Below, one piece after another: positions 7,589 through 14,983 of a DNA stretch of 16,007 nucleotides. Under the pieces are notes generated by a model. That model made no database searches. It had not been told where the DNA came from and worked only from the letters and a program-made list of their open reading frames with translations. Origin of the DNA: CAZAMT01 sp964486145 (GTDB taxonomy: Bacteria; Bacteroidota; Bacteroidia; Bacteroidales; JAAAOM01); contig CAZAMT010000062.1 in NCBI GenBank assembly GCA_964486145.1, positions 1 to 16,007 on the forward strand. The letters run 5' to 3'. Made by a program: the position numbers and the translations under genes. Numbering within the stretch: the first letter of the stretch is position 1; every line of letters starts with the position of its first letter.

Positions 7589-8554
7589 ATGAAAGAAGTT
7601 GTACTTGGAATTGATATTGGCGGAACGTATACAAAATATGGTGTAGTTGACAGAAATGGAACCGCACTTGCCGAAAGTTATACAAGCACTGACAGGTTTA
7701 ATGACATTACATCATACCTCGATAACCTGAATACAGAAATTGTGAATATCCTTTCTGAAATTAGAGAAAGCATCGACCTGAAAGGCATTGGTATTGGTGC
7801 TCCCAATGGGAACTATTACAAAGGCACAATCGAACAGGCTCCCAATCTGAAATGGAAAGGGGTGGTACCTTTTGTTGAGTTGCTAAAAAAATATTTTGAC
7901 GTACCAATGGTATTGACCAATGATGCGAACGCAGCAGCACTTGGTGAAATGATATATGGAGGTGCCAAGGAAATGGAAAATTTTATTGTCATTACTTTAG
8001 GAACCGGGTTGGGTAGCGGAATTGTTGTGAATGGCGAGCTTGTATACGGAAATGACGGATTTGCAGGCGAATTAGGCCATGTAACCATTCACCCGGGTGG
8101 ACGCATGTGCTCCACCGGATTGAGAGGTAGTCTTGAAACATATGTGTCAGCTACAGGAATCAAACGTACGGTTTTTGAATTAATGGCTGATTCGATTGAA
8201 GAGAGTGAATTCAGGGATATTACCTATAATAAACTCAGTGCAGCTATTATCTATGAAGCGGCAAAACGAGGCGATAAAATTGCTGTGGAGGCATTTGATA
8301 TCACCTGCAAAACGCTTGGCCGCGCATTGGCTGATACGGTTGCACATACCAGCCCCGAAGCAATATTTCTGTTTGGAGGACTTGCAAAAGCAAAAGAATT
8401 TATTTTTGAACCAACAAAGAGATACATGGAAGAATTTGTACTACCCATATTCAGAAATAAAGTTAAAATTCTTCCTTCAGGTATTCATGAAGCCAATGCT
8501 GCTGTTTTAGGGGCCAGTGCCCTGGCTTGGAAGGAGCTTGAAAAAAATACATAG
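7589..8554 (+). CDS. ROK-family glucokinase-like protein with degenerate zinc motif
   Basis: A 321-residue protein of typical ROK kinase length. It has DIGGTYTK (9-16), the catalytic Asp112 in LTNDANAAALGE, LGTGLGSG (137-144) and ELGH (161-164) with the zinc-ligand His164. The CxCGxxGCxE motif survives in outline as CSTGLRGSLE (174-183). Cys174 is kept, but the second and third cysteines are replaced by Thr176 and Ser181, so ordinary zinc binding is doubtful. No helix-turn-helix is present. ROK kinases of this shape phosphorylate glucose, mannose or N-acetylhexosamines in the cytoplasm. It lies 24 bases behind the first ROK gene and ends the operon before an intrinsic terminator. The family is secure; the sugar is not. 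Confidence 0.87.
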   Translation: MKEVVLGIDIGGTYTKYGVVDRNGTALAESYTSTDRFNDITSYLDNLNTEIVNILSEIRESIDLKGIGIGAPNGNYYKGTIEQAPNLKWKGVVPFVELLKKYFDVPMVLTNDANAAALGEMIYGGAKEMENFIVITLGTGLGSGIVVNGELVYGNDGFAGELGHVTIHPGGRMCSTGLRGSLETYVSATGIKRTVFELMADSIEESEFRDITYNKLSAAIIYEAAKRGDKIAVEAFDITCKTLGRALADTVAHTSPEAIFLFGGLAKAKEFIFEPTKRYMEEFVLPIFRNKVKILPSGIHEANAAVLGASALAWKELEKNT

Positions 8555-8583
8555 ATTCAGTAAAATATGTATCCAAAACTGCT

Positions 8584-8626
8584 AAAACCTGCCTGAAAGA
8601 TACACTTTACGGCAGGTTTTTGTTTT
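8584..8626 (+). terminator. Intrinsic terminator of the transporter-ROK-ROK operon
   Basis: The arms AAAACCTGCC (8584-8593) and GGCAGGTTTT (8611-8620) are a perfect 10-bp inverted repeat with a 17-base loop. The plus-strand T-run continues to TGTTTT at 8626. It begins 30 bases after the stop of the second ROK gene, where an operon end is expected. Confidence 0.85.
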
Positions 8627-8693
8627 GCATTAAACTTTTAGTTGCTATTAACGTAAAAGAGCAAAGTTTTCCAGGAAATACAATCATAATTGA

Positions 8694-10295
8694 ATGTTTG
8701 GTTATCTTAAAAATATTTCTTTCTCAAAAAGGAATCGTGCCTTAAGAGAAGAAAATGAACGCTTGCGGGCAGAGGGAAAGCACCTTTACCATCTGATGGA
8801 AAATTTACCGCACAATGTTTATTTCAAAGATTTGGAGGGACGGTTTATCCGAATTAATACGTTGCAGGCAAAATTGCTGGGTGTGGAAAACCCGGGAGAA
8901 GCCATTGGTAAAACTGATTTTGATTTTTTCACTACCGAACATGCGATCCAGGCAAAACAAGATGAGGATATCGTAATTAGAACAGGAAAACCTATTGTTG
9001 GAAAAGTGGAACATATCCGACATGCCAGCGGACATTTTATTTATGTAACAACTTCAAAATCACCCATTTTAGATGAGAATAACAAACCGATTGGCATTGT
9101 TGGGGTCACGGTAGATATTACAGACAAAATTGAATCGGAAAGGGAGCTTAAAAAGGCGAAAGAAAAGGCCGAAGAGGCCAACAAAATGAAATCGGCATTC
9201 CTGGCAAACATGAGTCATGAAATACGAACTCCCATGAACGGTATTCTGGGATTTTCACAATTGTTAAAAAATGCCGGAACAAATAGAGAGGAAATTGATA
9301 AATACGTGAATCATATCACCGGTTGTGGAAATACATTGCTTGATATCATTGAGAACATCATTGACATTTCAAAACTCGTATCAGGTCAGCTTTCCATCGA
9401 AATCTCCGCCTGTCCGATAAATATGATTATGGATCAAATTTATCAGGAATTCAGCACTGTTAAAGATAAAAAAATAAACGGGAGCATTAAATTCTCAATG
9501 CACAAGGATGTGCTAAGAAACGATTTTGTAATCGAAACCGATCCGCATCGATTGAAACAGGTTTTATTTCATCTGCTGGACAATGCGTTTAAGTTTACAA
9601 TGCAGGGAACCATTACTTTCGGGTACAAAAAAGAAGGTGAAAATGTCAGGTTTTACGTTAAAGATACAGGTATTGGTATAGCAAAAGACAAATACAGGTT
9701 TATTTTTGACAGTTTTGGACAAATTACGGATGTAAATACGGTTAAGCCTAAAGGTACAGGGCTGGGACTGGCCATTTCTTCAAAACTGGTAGCATTGTTG
9801 GGTGGAAATATTTGGGTTGAATCTGAGCAGGGACAAGGGTCAACCTTTCAATTTGTATTACCTCTCGTTGAATATAAACCCGAAAGAAGGAATGTGAAGA
9901 GAAATTCAACAAATAAAGGCATTCCCAATTGGAATAGTAAATCTATATTGGTTGCGGAGGATGAAGAACTGAACTGGTTTTTTATACAGGAATTGTTGAA
10001 GGAAAGCAATGCCAACCTTTACTGGGCGAAAAATGGTCTGGAAGCACTCGAAATGCTTGATAAACATGAAATTGACCTGGTGTTGATGGATTTGAAAATG
10101 CCGTTGTTGGATGGACGTGAAGCCATACGTATCATCCGATCAAATAATAAAACGATGCCCATCATTGCACAAACTGCTCACGCGATGGAGGAAGAAAAGG
10201 AAGAGGTGCTAAAATCAGGGTGTAACGCATACCTGGTGAAGCCTCTAAATATTGAAAACCTGTTGAATACTGTACAGGAGTATATGCCCAAATGA
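8694..10295 (+). CDS. Soluble PAS-domain hybrid histidine kinase
   Basis: A 533-residue signalling protein with no membrane segment, so it probably acts in the cytoplasm. In order it has a short coiled coil (about 14-30), a PAS domain (about 31-145) and a helical linker. The dimerisation/phosphoacceptor domain carries His175 in SHEIRTPMNGILGF. The ATPase domain has the N-box Asn297 (LLDNAFKF), the G1 box DTGIGI (324-329) and the G2 box GTGLGL (354-359). The C-terminal receiver domain (about 415-532) has an acidic pair at 422-423, phosphoacceptor Asp466 (LMDLKMP), Thr494 and Lys516. It should autophosphorylate in response to a PAS-sensed cue and pass the phosphate to its own receiver. There is no output domain, so a downstream phosphotransfer partner is expected but not adjacent. 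The gene follows the terminator and stands alone. Confidence 0.93.
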   Translation: MFGYLKNISFSKRNRALREENERLRAEGKHLYHLMENLPHNVYFKDLEGRFIRINTLQAKLLGVENPGEAIGKTDFDFFTTEHAIQAKQDEDIVIRTGKPIVGKVEHIRHASGHFIYVTTSKSPILDENNKPIGIVGVTVDITDKIESERELKKAKEKAEEANKMKSAFLANMSHEIRTPMNGILGFSQLLKNAGTNREEIDKYVNHITGCGNTLLDIIENIIDISKLVSGQLSIEISACPINMIMDQIYQEFSTVKDKKINGSIKFSMHKDVLRNDFVIETDPHRLKQVLFHLLDNAFKFTMQGTITFGYKKEGENVRFYVKDTGIGIAKDKYRFIFDSFGQITDVNTVKPKGTGLGLAISSKLVALLGGNIWVESEQGQGSTFQFVLPLVEYKPERRNVKRNSTNKGIPNWNSKSILVAEDEELNWFFIQELLKESNANLYWAKNGLEALEMLDKHEIDLVLMDLKMPLLDGREAIRIIRSNNKTMPIIAQTAHAMEEEKEEVLKSGCNAYLVKPLNIENLLNTVQEYMPK

Positions 10296-10305
10296 TCACG
10301 AATGT

Positions 10306-10974
10306 TTATTCTGTCATTTCAACGGATCGGTTTAAAAAACAGTTAAAATGGTGAAGACATCCATAAACGTCAATTACCTCTTTTTCAAATTTATCAGACA
10401 ATAAAACTTCATCAGGTAGCTTTTTCATAACCGTGTAACTTTTATACTTTAATAAATCGATATCCGGGAAATCCTCAGAGAATCCTTTTGGTGCCCTTTT
10501 CAATTTGTCTTCATTCATAATTTCCACAAAGTGTTTTTTAAAACATTTGCTGTAAATGAGTACTTTAAACTCATCGGTACGGTCAAATATATCCTGGCGG
10601 AGCGATTTTAAAATGTTGGATGGCGGTTGCCACAATCCTCCTGCAAGCAAACAATTTCCGGGTTCAAGATGAAAATAATATCCCGCCTTCAAAGTTTTTC
10701 GGCCACCCGGAGCAATGAACGCTCCCATATGCGTTTTGTAGGGCGATTTGTCAGGGCTAAACCGCACATCCCGGTATATTCTGAAGGTGCAATCTTTCGC
10801 ATCTAGCAATCCAATGTCCGGATCAAATTGCTTTATGTTCCCAATGATCTGATTGACCAATACATGAAAATCCTGATTTAATTTTTTATATTTCTCTTTA
10901 TTTTCATTGAACCAGTCCCGGTTGTTGTTTCTTTTCAATTCACCAAGGAAACTGAAAATTTCTTTATTTACCAT
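10306..10974 (-). CDS. DUF2461-family protein
   Basis: A 222-residue soluble protein matching in length and motifs the DUF2461/TIGR02453 family, which has no established function. Recognisable blocks are NNNRDWFNENKEKY (16-29, the N-terminal N-x-R-DWF signature), FRIYRDVRFSPDKSPYKTH (64-82) and GYYFHLEPGN (98-107, a strand normally followed by a Gly-rich turn). No signal peptide or membrane helix is visible. The gene converges on the histidine kinase with only ten bases between stops, and is divergent from ispD with a 54-base gap. Neither neighbour suggests a shared role. The family is secure, the function unknown. Confidence 0.85.
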   Translation of the reverse strand: MVNKEIFSFLGELKRNNNRDWFNENKEKYKKLNQDFHVLVNQIIGNIKQFDPDIGLLDAKDCTFRIYRDVRFSPDKSPYKTHMGAFIAPGGRKTLKAGYYFHLEPGNCLLAGGLWQPPSNILKSLRQDIFDRTDEFKVLIYSKCFKKHFVEIMNEDKLKRAPKGFSEDFPDIDLLKYKSYTVMKKLPDEVLLSDKFEKEVIDVYGCLHHFNCFLNRSVEMTE

Positions 10975-10997
10975 AGGTATTTGATTTTTTATTCATA

Positions 10998-11005
10998 TAT
11001 CTTTA
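10998..11005 (+). promoter_or_regulatory. Possible -7 element upstream of ispD
   Basis: TATCTTTA matches seven of eight positions of TAnnTTTG and lies 23 bases before the preferred ispD ATG. A TTTG at 10980-10983 is present, but the 14-base spacing is shorter than usual. It is offered because the 54-base divergent gap must hold a promoter for at least one of the two genes. Confidence 0.3.
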
Positions 11006-11028
11006 GCAAAGATCAATTATTTGTTCAG

Positions 11029-11703
11029 ATGCAAAACACAGTCATCATCGTTGCTGGCGGATCCGGGAGGCGAATGGATTCAACATTACCAAAACAATTT
11101 ATTGAATTGGATGACAAACCCGTTTTAATGCACACGATATCCAGGTTTTATAACTTTGACAATAATATTCATATTATTTTAGTTCTTCCCCATAAACAAG
11201 TCTCGTTTTGGAAAAGTTTATGTAAAAAGCATAATTTTGAAGTGCACCATGATATTGTGGAAGGAGGTGAGACAAGGTTTCATTCTGTCAGAAACGGGAT
11301 CCTTGCAGTTGAAGCGTCTTCAGTAGTTGGAATTCATGATGGAGTTCGTCCCTGTGTTTCTGTTGACACCATAAAAAACTGTTATCAAACGGCTCATTCA
11401 TATGGAAACGCCATTCCGGCTGTACCAGTCAATGAATCAGTTCGCTTGAAGGAAAAGGATACCAACCAATCTTTTGACAGATCTAAATTGTGGTTGGTGC
11501 AGACACCACAGGTTTTCCGGTTTGAAATCATTCGTAAATGTTTTGAGCAGAAATATCGAGAATCGTTCACCGATGATGCCAATGTGGTTGAATCGGCTGG
11601 TTATGAAATAAATATGGTAGATGGCAATCGGGAAAATATTAAAATAACAACCCGTTCCGACCTGCTAATTGCAGAAGCGTTTATAAAGGATTTGAAACAT
11701 TAA
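11029..11703 (+). CDS. ispD: 2-C-methyl-D-erythritol 4-phosphate cytidylyltransferase
   Basis: A 224-residue enzyme that joins CTP to methylerythritol phosphate in the non-mevalonate isoprenoid pathway. Counting from the chosen Met, the CTP-binding loop AGGSGRRM (9-16), PKQF with Lys22, HDGVRPCV (103-110), QTPQVF (158-163), TDDANVVES (181-189) and NIKITT (203-208) match IspD. The frame opens upstream with a TTG at 10981, but those 16 extra residues lie outside the family. The ATG at 11029 puts the first strand (TVIIVAGG) at the usual place, so I use it. Length is normal. Isoprenoid precursors from this pathway would also feed carotenoid synthesis, but the desaturase gene is 8 kb away and no operon link is implied. 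Confidence 0.95.
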   Translation: MQNTVIIVAGGSGRRMDSTLPKQFIELDDKPVLMHTISRFYNFDNNIHIILVLPHKQVSFWKSLCKKHNFEVHHDIVEGGETRFHSVRNGILAVEASSVVGIHDGVRPCVSVDTIKNCYQTAHSYGNAIPAVPVNESVRLKEKDTNQSFDRSKLWLVQTPQVFRFEIIRKCFEQKYRESFTDDANVVESAGYEINMVDGNRENIKITTRSDLLIAEAFIKDLKH

Positions 11704-11750
11704 TCTAACCTGAATTATTCGGGCTAAATGATTCCTAACCTGCATTTTGG

Positions 11751-11776
11751 AAATGGCACTCAGGACTGTGCCATTT
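11751..11776. terminator. Hairpin between convergent ispD and ABC operon, possible terminator
   Basis: AAATGGCAC (11751-11759) and GTGCCATTT (11768-11776) form a perfect 9-bp stem with an 8-base loop, overlapping the last codons of the permease gene. It lies in the convergent gap, where a two-way terminator would be useful. Neither side has a clean T-run after the stem, so efficiency is uncertain. Confidence 0.4.
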
Positions 11777-12473
11777 TCCGAATGAATACGTTTGCGGCTA
11801 TAATTAAAATGAGAAAATGAAAAGCAAATCCTGTTAAAAATGCATGGGTTGCATTTGCATTGCCATAAATGATTTGCAACGTCCAGTAGTCGGGAATGAT
11901 AACGAAAAAATACTTCCATGGAGTGTCAATGAAAAAGTGTGCAACCGGAATGATCCAAATAAAATTGATGCCTTTCATGTATGTCATTCCCTCAATTTTA
12001 TTGCTTGCAAAGGAAACGATCAGCAGAGCACTCACCGGACCAAGAAATGAACTTAGAAGTGATACCTCCAGGATGCGCAACAGTTCAAACACTGCAAGGC
12101 CCGAAAATTTTAAGATAACAAAACTGTATACGAAACCCATCAATGCCGTTAAAAAAATTCGTCCATATACCAGTTTCGAAAAAGAAACAGGCAGAACCCT
12201 GAAAACATCCAGTATGGCTTGTTCCCGTTCATCAATGATGATAAATGCCATGATAAATCCCGGAAAAACTGACATTGCAACGGCCATCATGCCAATTACA
12301 AGCGTGTAATAGTTGACGATAGCAGGATACAAACCGGCGATTGGTGGAAGTGCATATCTCAAAAAAGCAAGAACAGCGAAGGGAATGAATACAAAAATAA
12401 ACAGAGATTTATCTCTAATTATAAGCTTTAGGTCTGTGATAAGAAAGTGATGTATCTTAAATGAACGATTCAT
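11760..12473 (-). CDS. ABC-2 type exporter permease (distal subunit)
   Basis: A 237-residue membrane protein from the preferred ATG at 12473. The open frame reaches 12518, but the ATGA overlap with the preceding permease stop at 12470 supports the shorter form. About six hydrophobic spans are visible, with a cytoplasmic N-terminus (HHFLITDLKLIIRDK). A conserved-looking EREQAILDVFRVLPVSFSKLVYGR segment follows span two or three and resembles the coupling region of ABC-2 permeases. It would form the membrane channel with the other permease, energised by the ATPase encoded at the head of the operon. The layout of one ATPase and two small permeases under a TetR repressor resembles drug-efflux systems, including those annotated as fluoroquinolone exporters. 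The substrate is not determinable here. Confidence 0.8.
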   Translation of the reverse strand: MNRSFKIHHFLITDLKLIIRDKSLFIFVFIPFAVLAFLRYALPPIAGLYPAIVNYYTLVIGMMAVAMSVFPGFIMAFIIIDEREQAILDVFRVLPVSFSKLVYGRIFLTALMGFVYSFVILKFSGLAVFELLRILEVSLLSSFLGPVSALLIVSFASNKIEGMTYMKGINFIWIIPVAHFFIDTPWKYFFVIIPDYWTLQIIYGNANATHAFLTGFAFHFLILIIAANVFIRKMAQS

Positions 12474-13168
12474 GATGATTGGTTTTTCCAGTTTAACCTC
12501 ATCGCTTTGTATGCCCATTTGTATGAAAAAACAATCCAGGCGGACAGATAAACGATGCAGTATACAAATTCACTGAATGATATTCTCCCAAAAGCAGCTT
12601 CAAAAAGCAGAAGACTTGCCTTTGTGGGGATGATGTAGAACACAGGTGATGAAATAAAACCAAACATTTCCAGCAGCGGAAGTACGGCGGGTACGAAAAA
12701 CATCGGGATAACAAGAATATACTGGTTGAATGTTTTCACTTTCGATATCCCGACAAACCCCAATAATATGAATAATACTGATGACAGGATAACTGCCAGC
12801 AATAAGTATCCGGAATTAAATTGAAATCCTTTTGATGAAACAGCCATAAACATTGCTGCAAAGATGGCGATGAATGTAAGAACCATGCTTTTAGAGATCA
12901 TGTAATTACCAAGCCTTGCCGGGGTAATGGAAAGTGCCTGAATTGTATTTGATGATTTTTCGTATAAAACAATGACACCAATGAACAGGAACCCCAGGAA
13001 TGTAGGGTCACTAAATATTATCAGGATCAGAAAAGTATCAGAATTGTCCGGTAACAAACCAAGGATGATTGAATAAAGACCTGCAATGACAGCAGCAACG
13101 GTAATGATTTGGTAACGAAGAAAAAACAGAAAATCCCATTTTATTAGATGAAATATTGATTTATTCAT
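12470..13168 (-). CDS. ABC exporter permease (proximal subunit)
   Basis: A 232-residue membrane protein with about six hydrophobic spans and a short cytoplasmic N-terminus (NKSIFHLIKWDFLFFLRYQ). After the second or third span, VLYEKSSNTIQALSITP has the same position and character as the coupling segment of the partner permease, suggesting the two are distant paralogues forming a heterodimer. The start at 13168 overlaps the ATPase stop by four bases (ATGA), and its own stop overlaps the next start the same way, so all three transporter genes are probably translationally coupled. The substrate is unknown. Confidence 0.8.
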   Translation of the reverse strand: MNKSIFHLIKWDFLFFLRYQIITVAAVIAGLYSIILGLLPDNSDTFLILIIFSDPTFLGFLFIGVIVLYEKSSNTIQALSITPARLGNYMISKSMVLTFIAIFAAMFMAVSSKGFQFNSGYLLLAVILSSVLFILLGFVGISKVKTFNQYILVIPMFFVPAVLPLLEMFGFISSPVFYIIPTKASLLLFEAAFGRISFSEFVYCIVYLSAWIVFSYKWAYKAMRLNWKNQSS

Positions 13169-14016
13169 TGTTGCAAGGCTTTTCCGGTTACTTTCATAAA
13201 TATTTCATCCATACTTGCTTCATTGGTATGCATGGATATCACGTTATTATTCCTGATAATTTCCATGAATGTTGAATTCCCTGATAATCCGTTAAGGTCA
13301 AATTCATAGTTTGATTTTTTCATCCCGTTGGTTTCAACTTTTAACATTCGTTTACCAAATTGCAACCGCAGTTTTTTTGGAGATTGAATCAGTTTTATTT
13401 CTCCATCAACAATAAATGCTACCCGGTCGCAAAGTTCTTCAGCATCGTGCATGTTGTGTGTGGTGATAAAAATGGTTTTCCCTTCTTGTTTTTTTTGCAA
13501 AATAATTTTTTTGAGGTTATGAGCATTGGCAGGGTCCAATCCTGAAGTTGGCTCGTCAAAAAACAGGATTTCAGGATTGTGCATGATGGCACGCACGAAA
13601 TTGAGGCGCATTTTCATACCTTTAGAATAGGCTTCTACTTTTTTATCGCCATCCTTTGATAAACCTACCAGATTCAACAATTTTTCAGGGGGCATCGTAT
13701 CCCGGTTGTAGAATTTTGAAAAATACGTGAGATTTTCTTTCGCTGTTAACTTAAGATAATGATTCGGTAGTTCAAAACCAACACCAATATGGTTGTAGAA
13801 CTCGTTATTCCATGAATCCAGGGGTTTACCGAGTACTTCAACGTTGCCCTGGAAATTGGTGAGTAAACGGGTCAATACTTTTTGTGTTGTACTTTTTCCG
13901 GCACCACTTGGTCCCAGAAATCCAAAAATCTCTCCCTGAAAAATTGAAAATGTTACATTTTTAAGTACTGGCTTGCTTTTTCGGTAGCGTATAGTGAGTT
14001 TCTCAACATTTATCAT
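13165..14016 (-). CDS. ABC transporter ATP-binding protein
   Basis: A 283-residue cytoplasmic ATPase of the exporter type. Walker A is GPSGAGKST (35-43) and Walker B ILFFDEPTSGLD (150-161), with catalytic Glu155. The switch histidine is His187 in TTHNMHDAEEL. The signature is YSKGMKMR (130-137) rather than LSGGQ, as in many ABC-2 exporters. At the Q-loop position the sequence reads GVGFELPNHY (78-87), so the usual Gln appears to be Glu82. The C-terminal 60 residues form the extra domain seen in DrrA-like ATPases. The start overlaps the end of tetR by 14 bases, and the stop overlaps the first permease. It should hydrolyse ATP to drive the two downstream permeases. Confidence 0.93.
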   Translation of the reverse strand: MINVEKLTIRYRKSKPVLKNVTFSIFQGEIFGFLGPSGAGKSTTQKVLTRLLTNFQGNVEVLGKPLDSWNNEFYNHIGVGFELPNHYLKLTAKENLTYFSKFYNRDTMPPEKLLNLVGLSKDGDKKVEAYSKGMKMRLNFVRAIMHNPEILFFDEPTSGLDPANAHNLKKIILQKKQEGKTIFITTHNMHDAEELCDRVAFIVDGEIKLIQSPKKLRLQFGKRMLKVETNGMKKSNYEFDLNGLSGNSTFMEIIRNNNVISMHTNEASMDEIFMKVTGKALQQ

Positions 14017-14677
14017 TTGAATTATTTTTTATGCCACATAATAGAATCTCAGCAAATTGTTCGATAATTTTTTTTATTTGATTCTCCTGTAGGGGAATCA
14101 TAGGTTTTTTTTCTTTGATATTTTTCCGGAAATCAATGTTGTAGTTCATCTCCAGGAAATCATACAACCCCATTTGAACCTGAACAACTGTGTAGGCCAT
14201 TATATCGATTTGAATATCTTTCCGGATATGTTCGGCAACAACGTATTTTTGGAGTAATTTTCGGGTTAACCCAACAATTCGCTCTTTTGTTTTTACTTCC
14301 ATGTTGCCCAAATCATTAGCAAACCTTTCTTTCATCACAGTAAAAAGAAATGCTCCAACAGTGGGGTATTTGTTATCAAACCTTACTTTTTCCAGGAAAT
14401 TTTCAATAAGTAAGTCCTTGAATGTTATGCTGCTGGATTGAAACAATTCCTTAACATTTTGTAAGCGTAATTCCGTTCCATAATCAATCAGGTAAAAATA
14501 CAGGTCTTTTTTATTTTCGAAATATTGATAGATACTTCCTTTGGCAATACCAAGTTTTTTTACAACGCGTGTGATGGATGCTTTATCATAATTGTTTATT
14601 GCAAACTCCTCAAAACACATGTCCAGCAATGCTTGTTTTTTTGTATCAGCTAAATTGGAAAATGTTTTCTTCGGCAT
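14003..14677 (-). CDS. TetR-family transcriptional regulator of the ABC operon
   Basis: A 224-residue repressor-type protein from the ATG at 14677. The N-terminal three-helix DNA-binding domain reads ALLDMCFEEFAINNYDKASI then TRVVKKLGIAKGSIYQYFEN, with the helix-turn-helix near residues 33-53. The remainder is the variable all-helical ligand-binding and dimer domain. The frame is open to 14737, but a perfect -7 box lies at 14707-14714 and operator DNA at 14691-14738, so any start upstream of about 14700 would precede transcription initiation. The ATG at 14677 also places the first helix normally. It is the first gene of the transporter operon and probably represses its own promoter until an exported compound binds it. 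The ligand is unknown. Confidence 0.9.
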   Translation of the reverse strand: MPKKTFSNLADTKKQALLDMCFEEFAINNYDKASITRVVKKLGIAKGSIYQYFENKKDLYFYLIDYGTELRLQNVKELFQSSSITFKDLLIENFLEKVRFDNKYPTVGAFLFTVMKERFANDLGNMEVKTKERIVGLTRKLLQKYVVAEHIRKDIQIDIMAYTVVQVQMGLYDFLEMNYNIDFRKNIKEKKPMIPLQENQIKKIIEQFAEILLCGIKNNSNDKC

Positions 14678-14690
14678 AATTTTTTGAAAA

Positions 14691-14738
14691 TATGACTGAT
14701 TGGTCACAAATATAATCAAAAATGACCAGTTAGTCATA
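14691..14738 (-). promoter_or_regulatory. TetR operator pair around a perfect -7 promoter box
   Basis: TATGACTGATTGGTCA (14691-14706) and TGACCAGTTAGTCATA (14723-14738) are inverted copies matching at 14 of 16 positions. Each is itself an imperfect palindrome, with TGAC and GTCA at its ends. The 16-base spacer contains, on the minus strand, TATATTTG (14707-14714), a perfect TAnnTTTG -7 element. One operator would cover the upstream promoter region and the other the start site just before the tetR ATG. This is the layout expected for self-repression of the tetR-ABC operon. Confidence 0.82.
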
Positions 14739-14899
14739 ATAATTTCCGGATTACCTGCACGTTACCGGTGGAGTGAGGTAAATGTCGGTTTTTACGTATT
14801 TTTTACTGCGTAGTCTTAGGGAATGATCCCCATTATAAAATGCGTAATCTTTTTTTAAAATTAGGTACAAACTCTCACCATTTCAACGATTAGTGGTTA
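14739..14899. other. Intergenic region with clustered short palindromes
   Basis: No coding potential was recognised. Several small symmetric elements sit close together. TTACC and GGTAA flank ten bases (14762-14781). TACGTA lies near 14803, followed by the near-palindrome ACTGCGTAGT and a short hairpin GGGA-ATGA-TCCC (14819-14830). Such spacing suggests protein-binding sites or a structured leader, but no family is recognised. Confidence 0.35.
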
Positions 14900-14907
14900 T
14901 ATTTTTG
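14900..14907 (+). promoter_or_regulatory. Perfect -7 element for a plus-strand intergenic transcript
   Basis: TATTTTTG matches TAnnTTTG exactly. No coding gene starts within 450 bases downstream apart from a doubtful 57-codon frame. A start near 14913 would yield a transcript of about 400 bases ending at the terminator at 15309. No TTG is seen at -33 spacing, so support is partial. Confidence 0.4.
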
Positions 14908-14983
14908 TATTAGTAAAAAAGAGACAATGACGTCCTGAACAAAATAAAATAGATTTGGTTTCTATAGCAGAGAGGAAGATAAA

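Noticed and set aside
10981..11028. Upstream TTG start giving 16 extra residues on IspD
   Set aside because: The extra residues are outside the family fold and overlap the likely promoter; the ATG at 11029 gives a normal IspD length.
14678..14737. Twenty-residue N-terminal extension of the TetR-family regulator
   Set aside because: It would have to be transcribed from upstream of the perfect -7 box and both operators.
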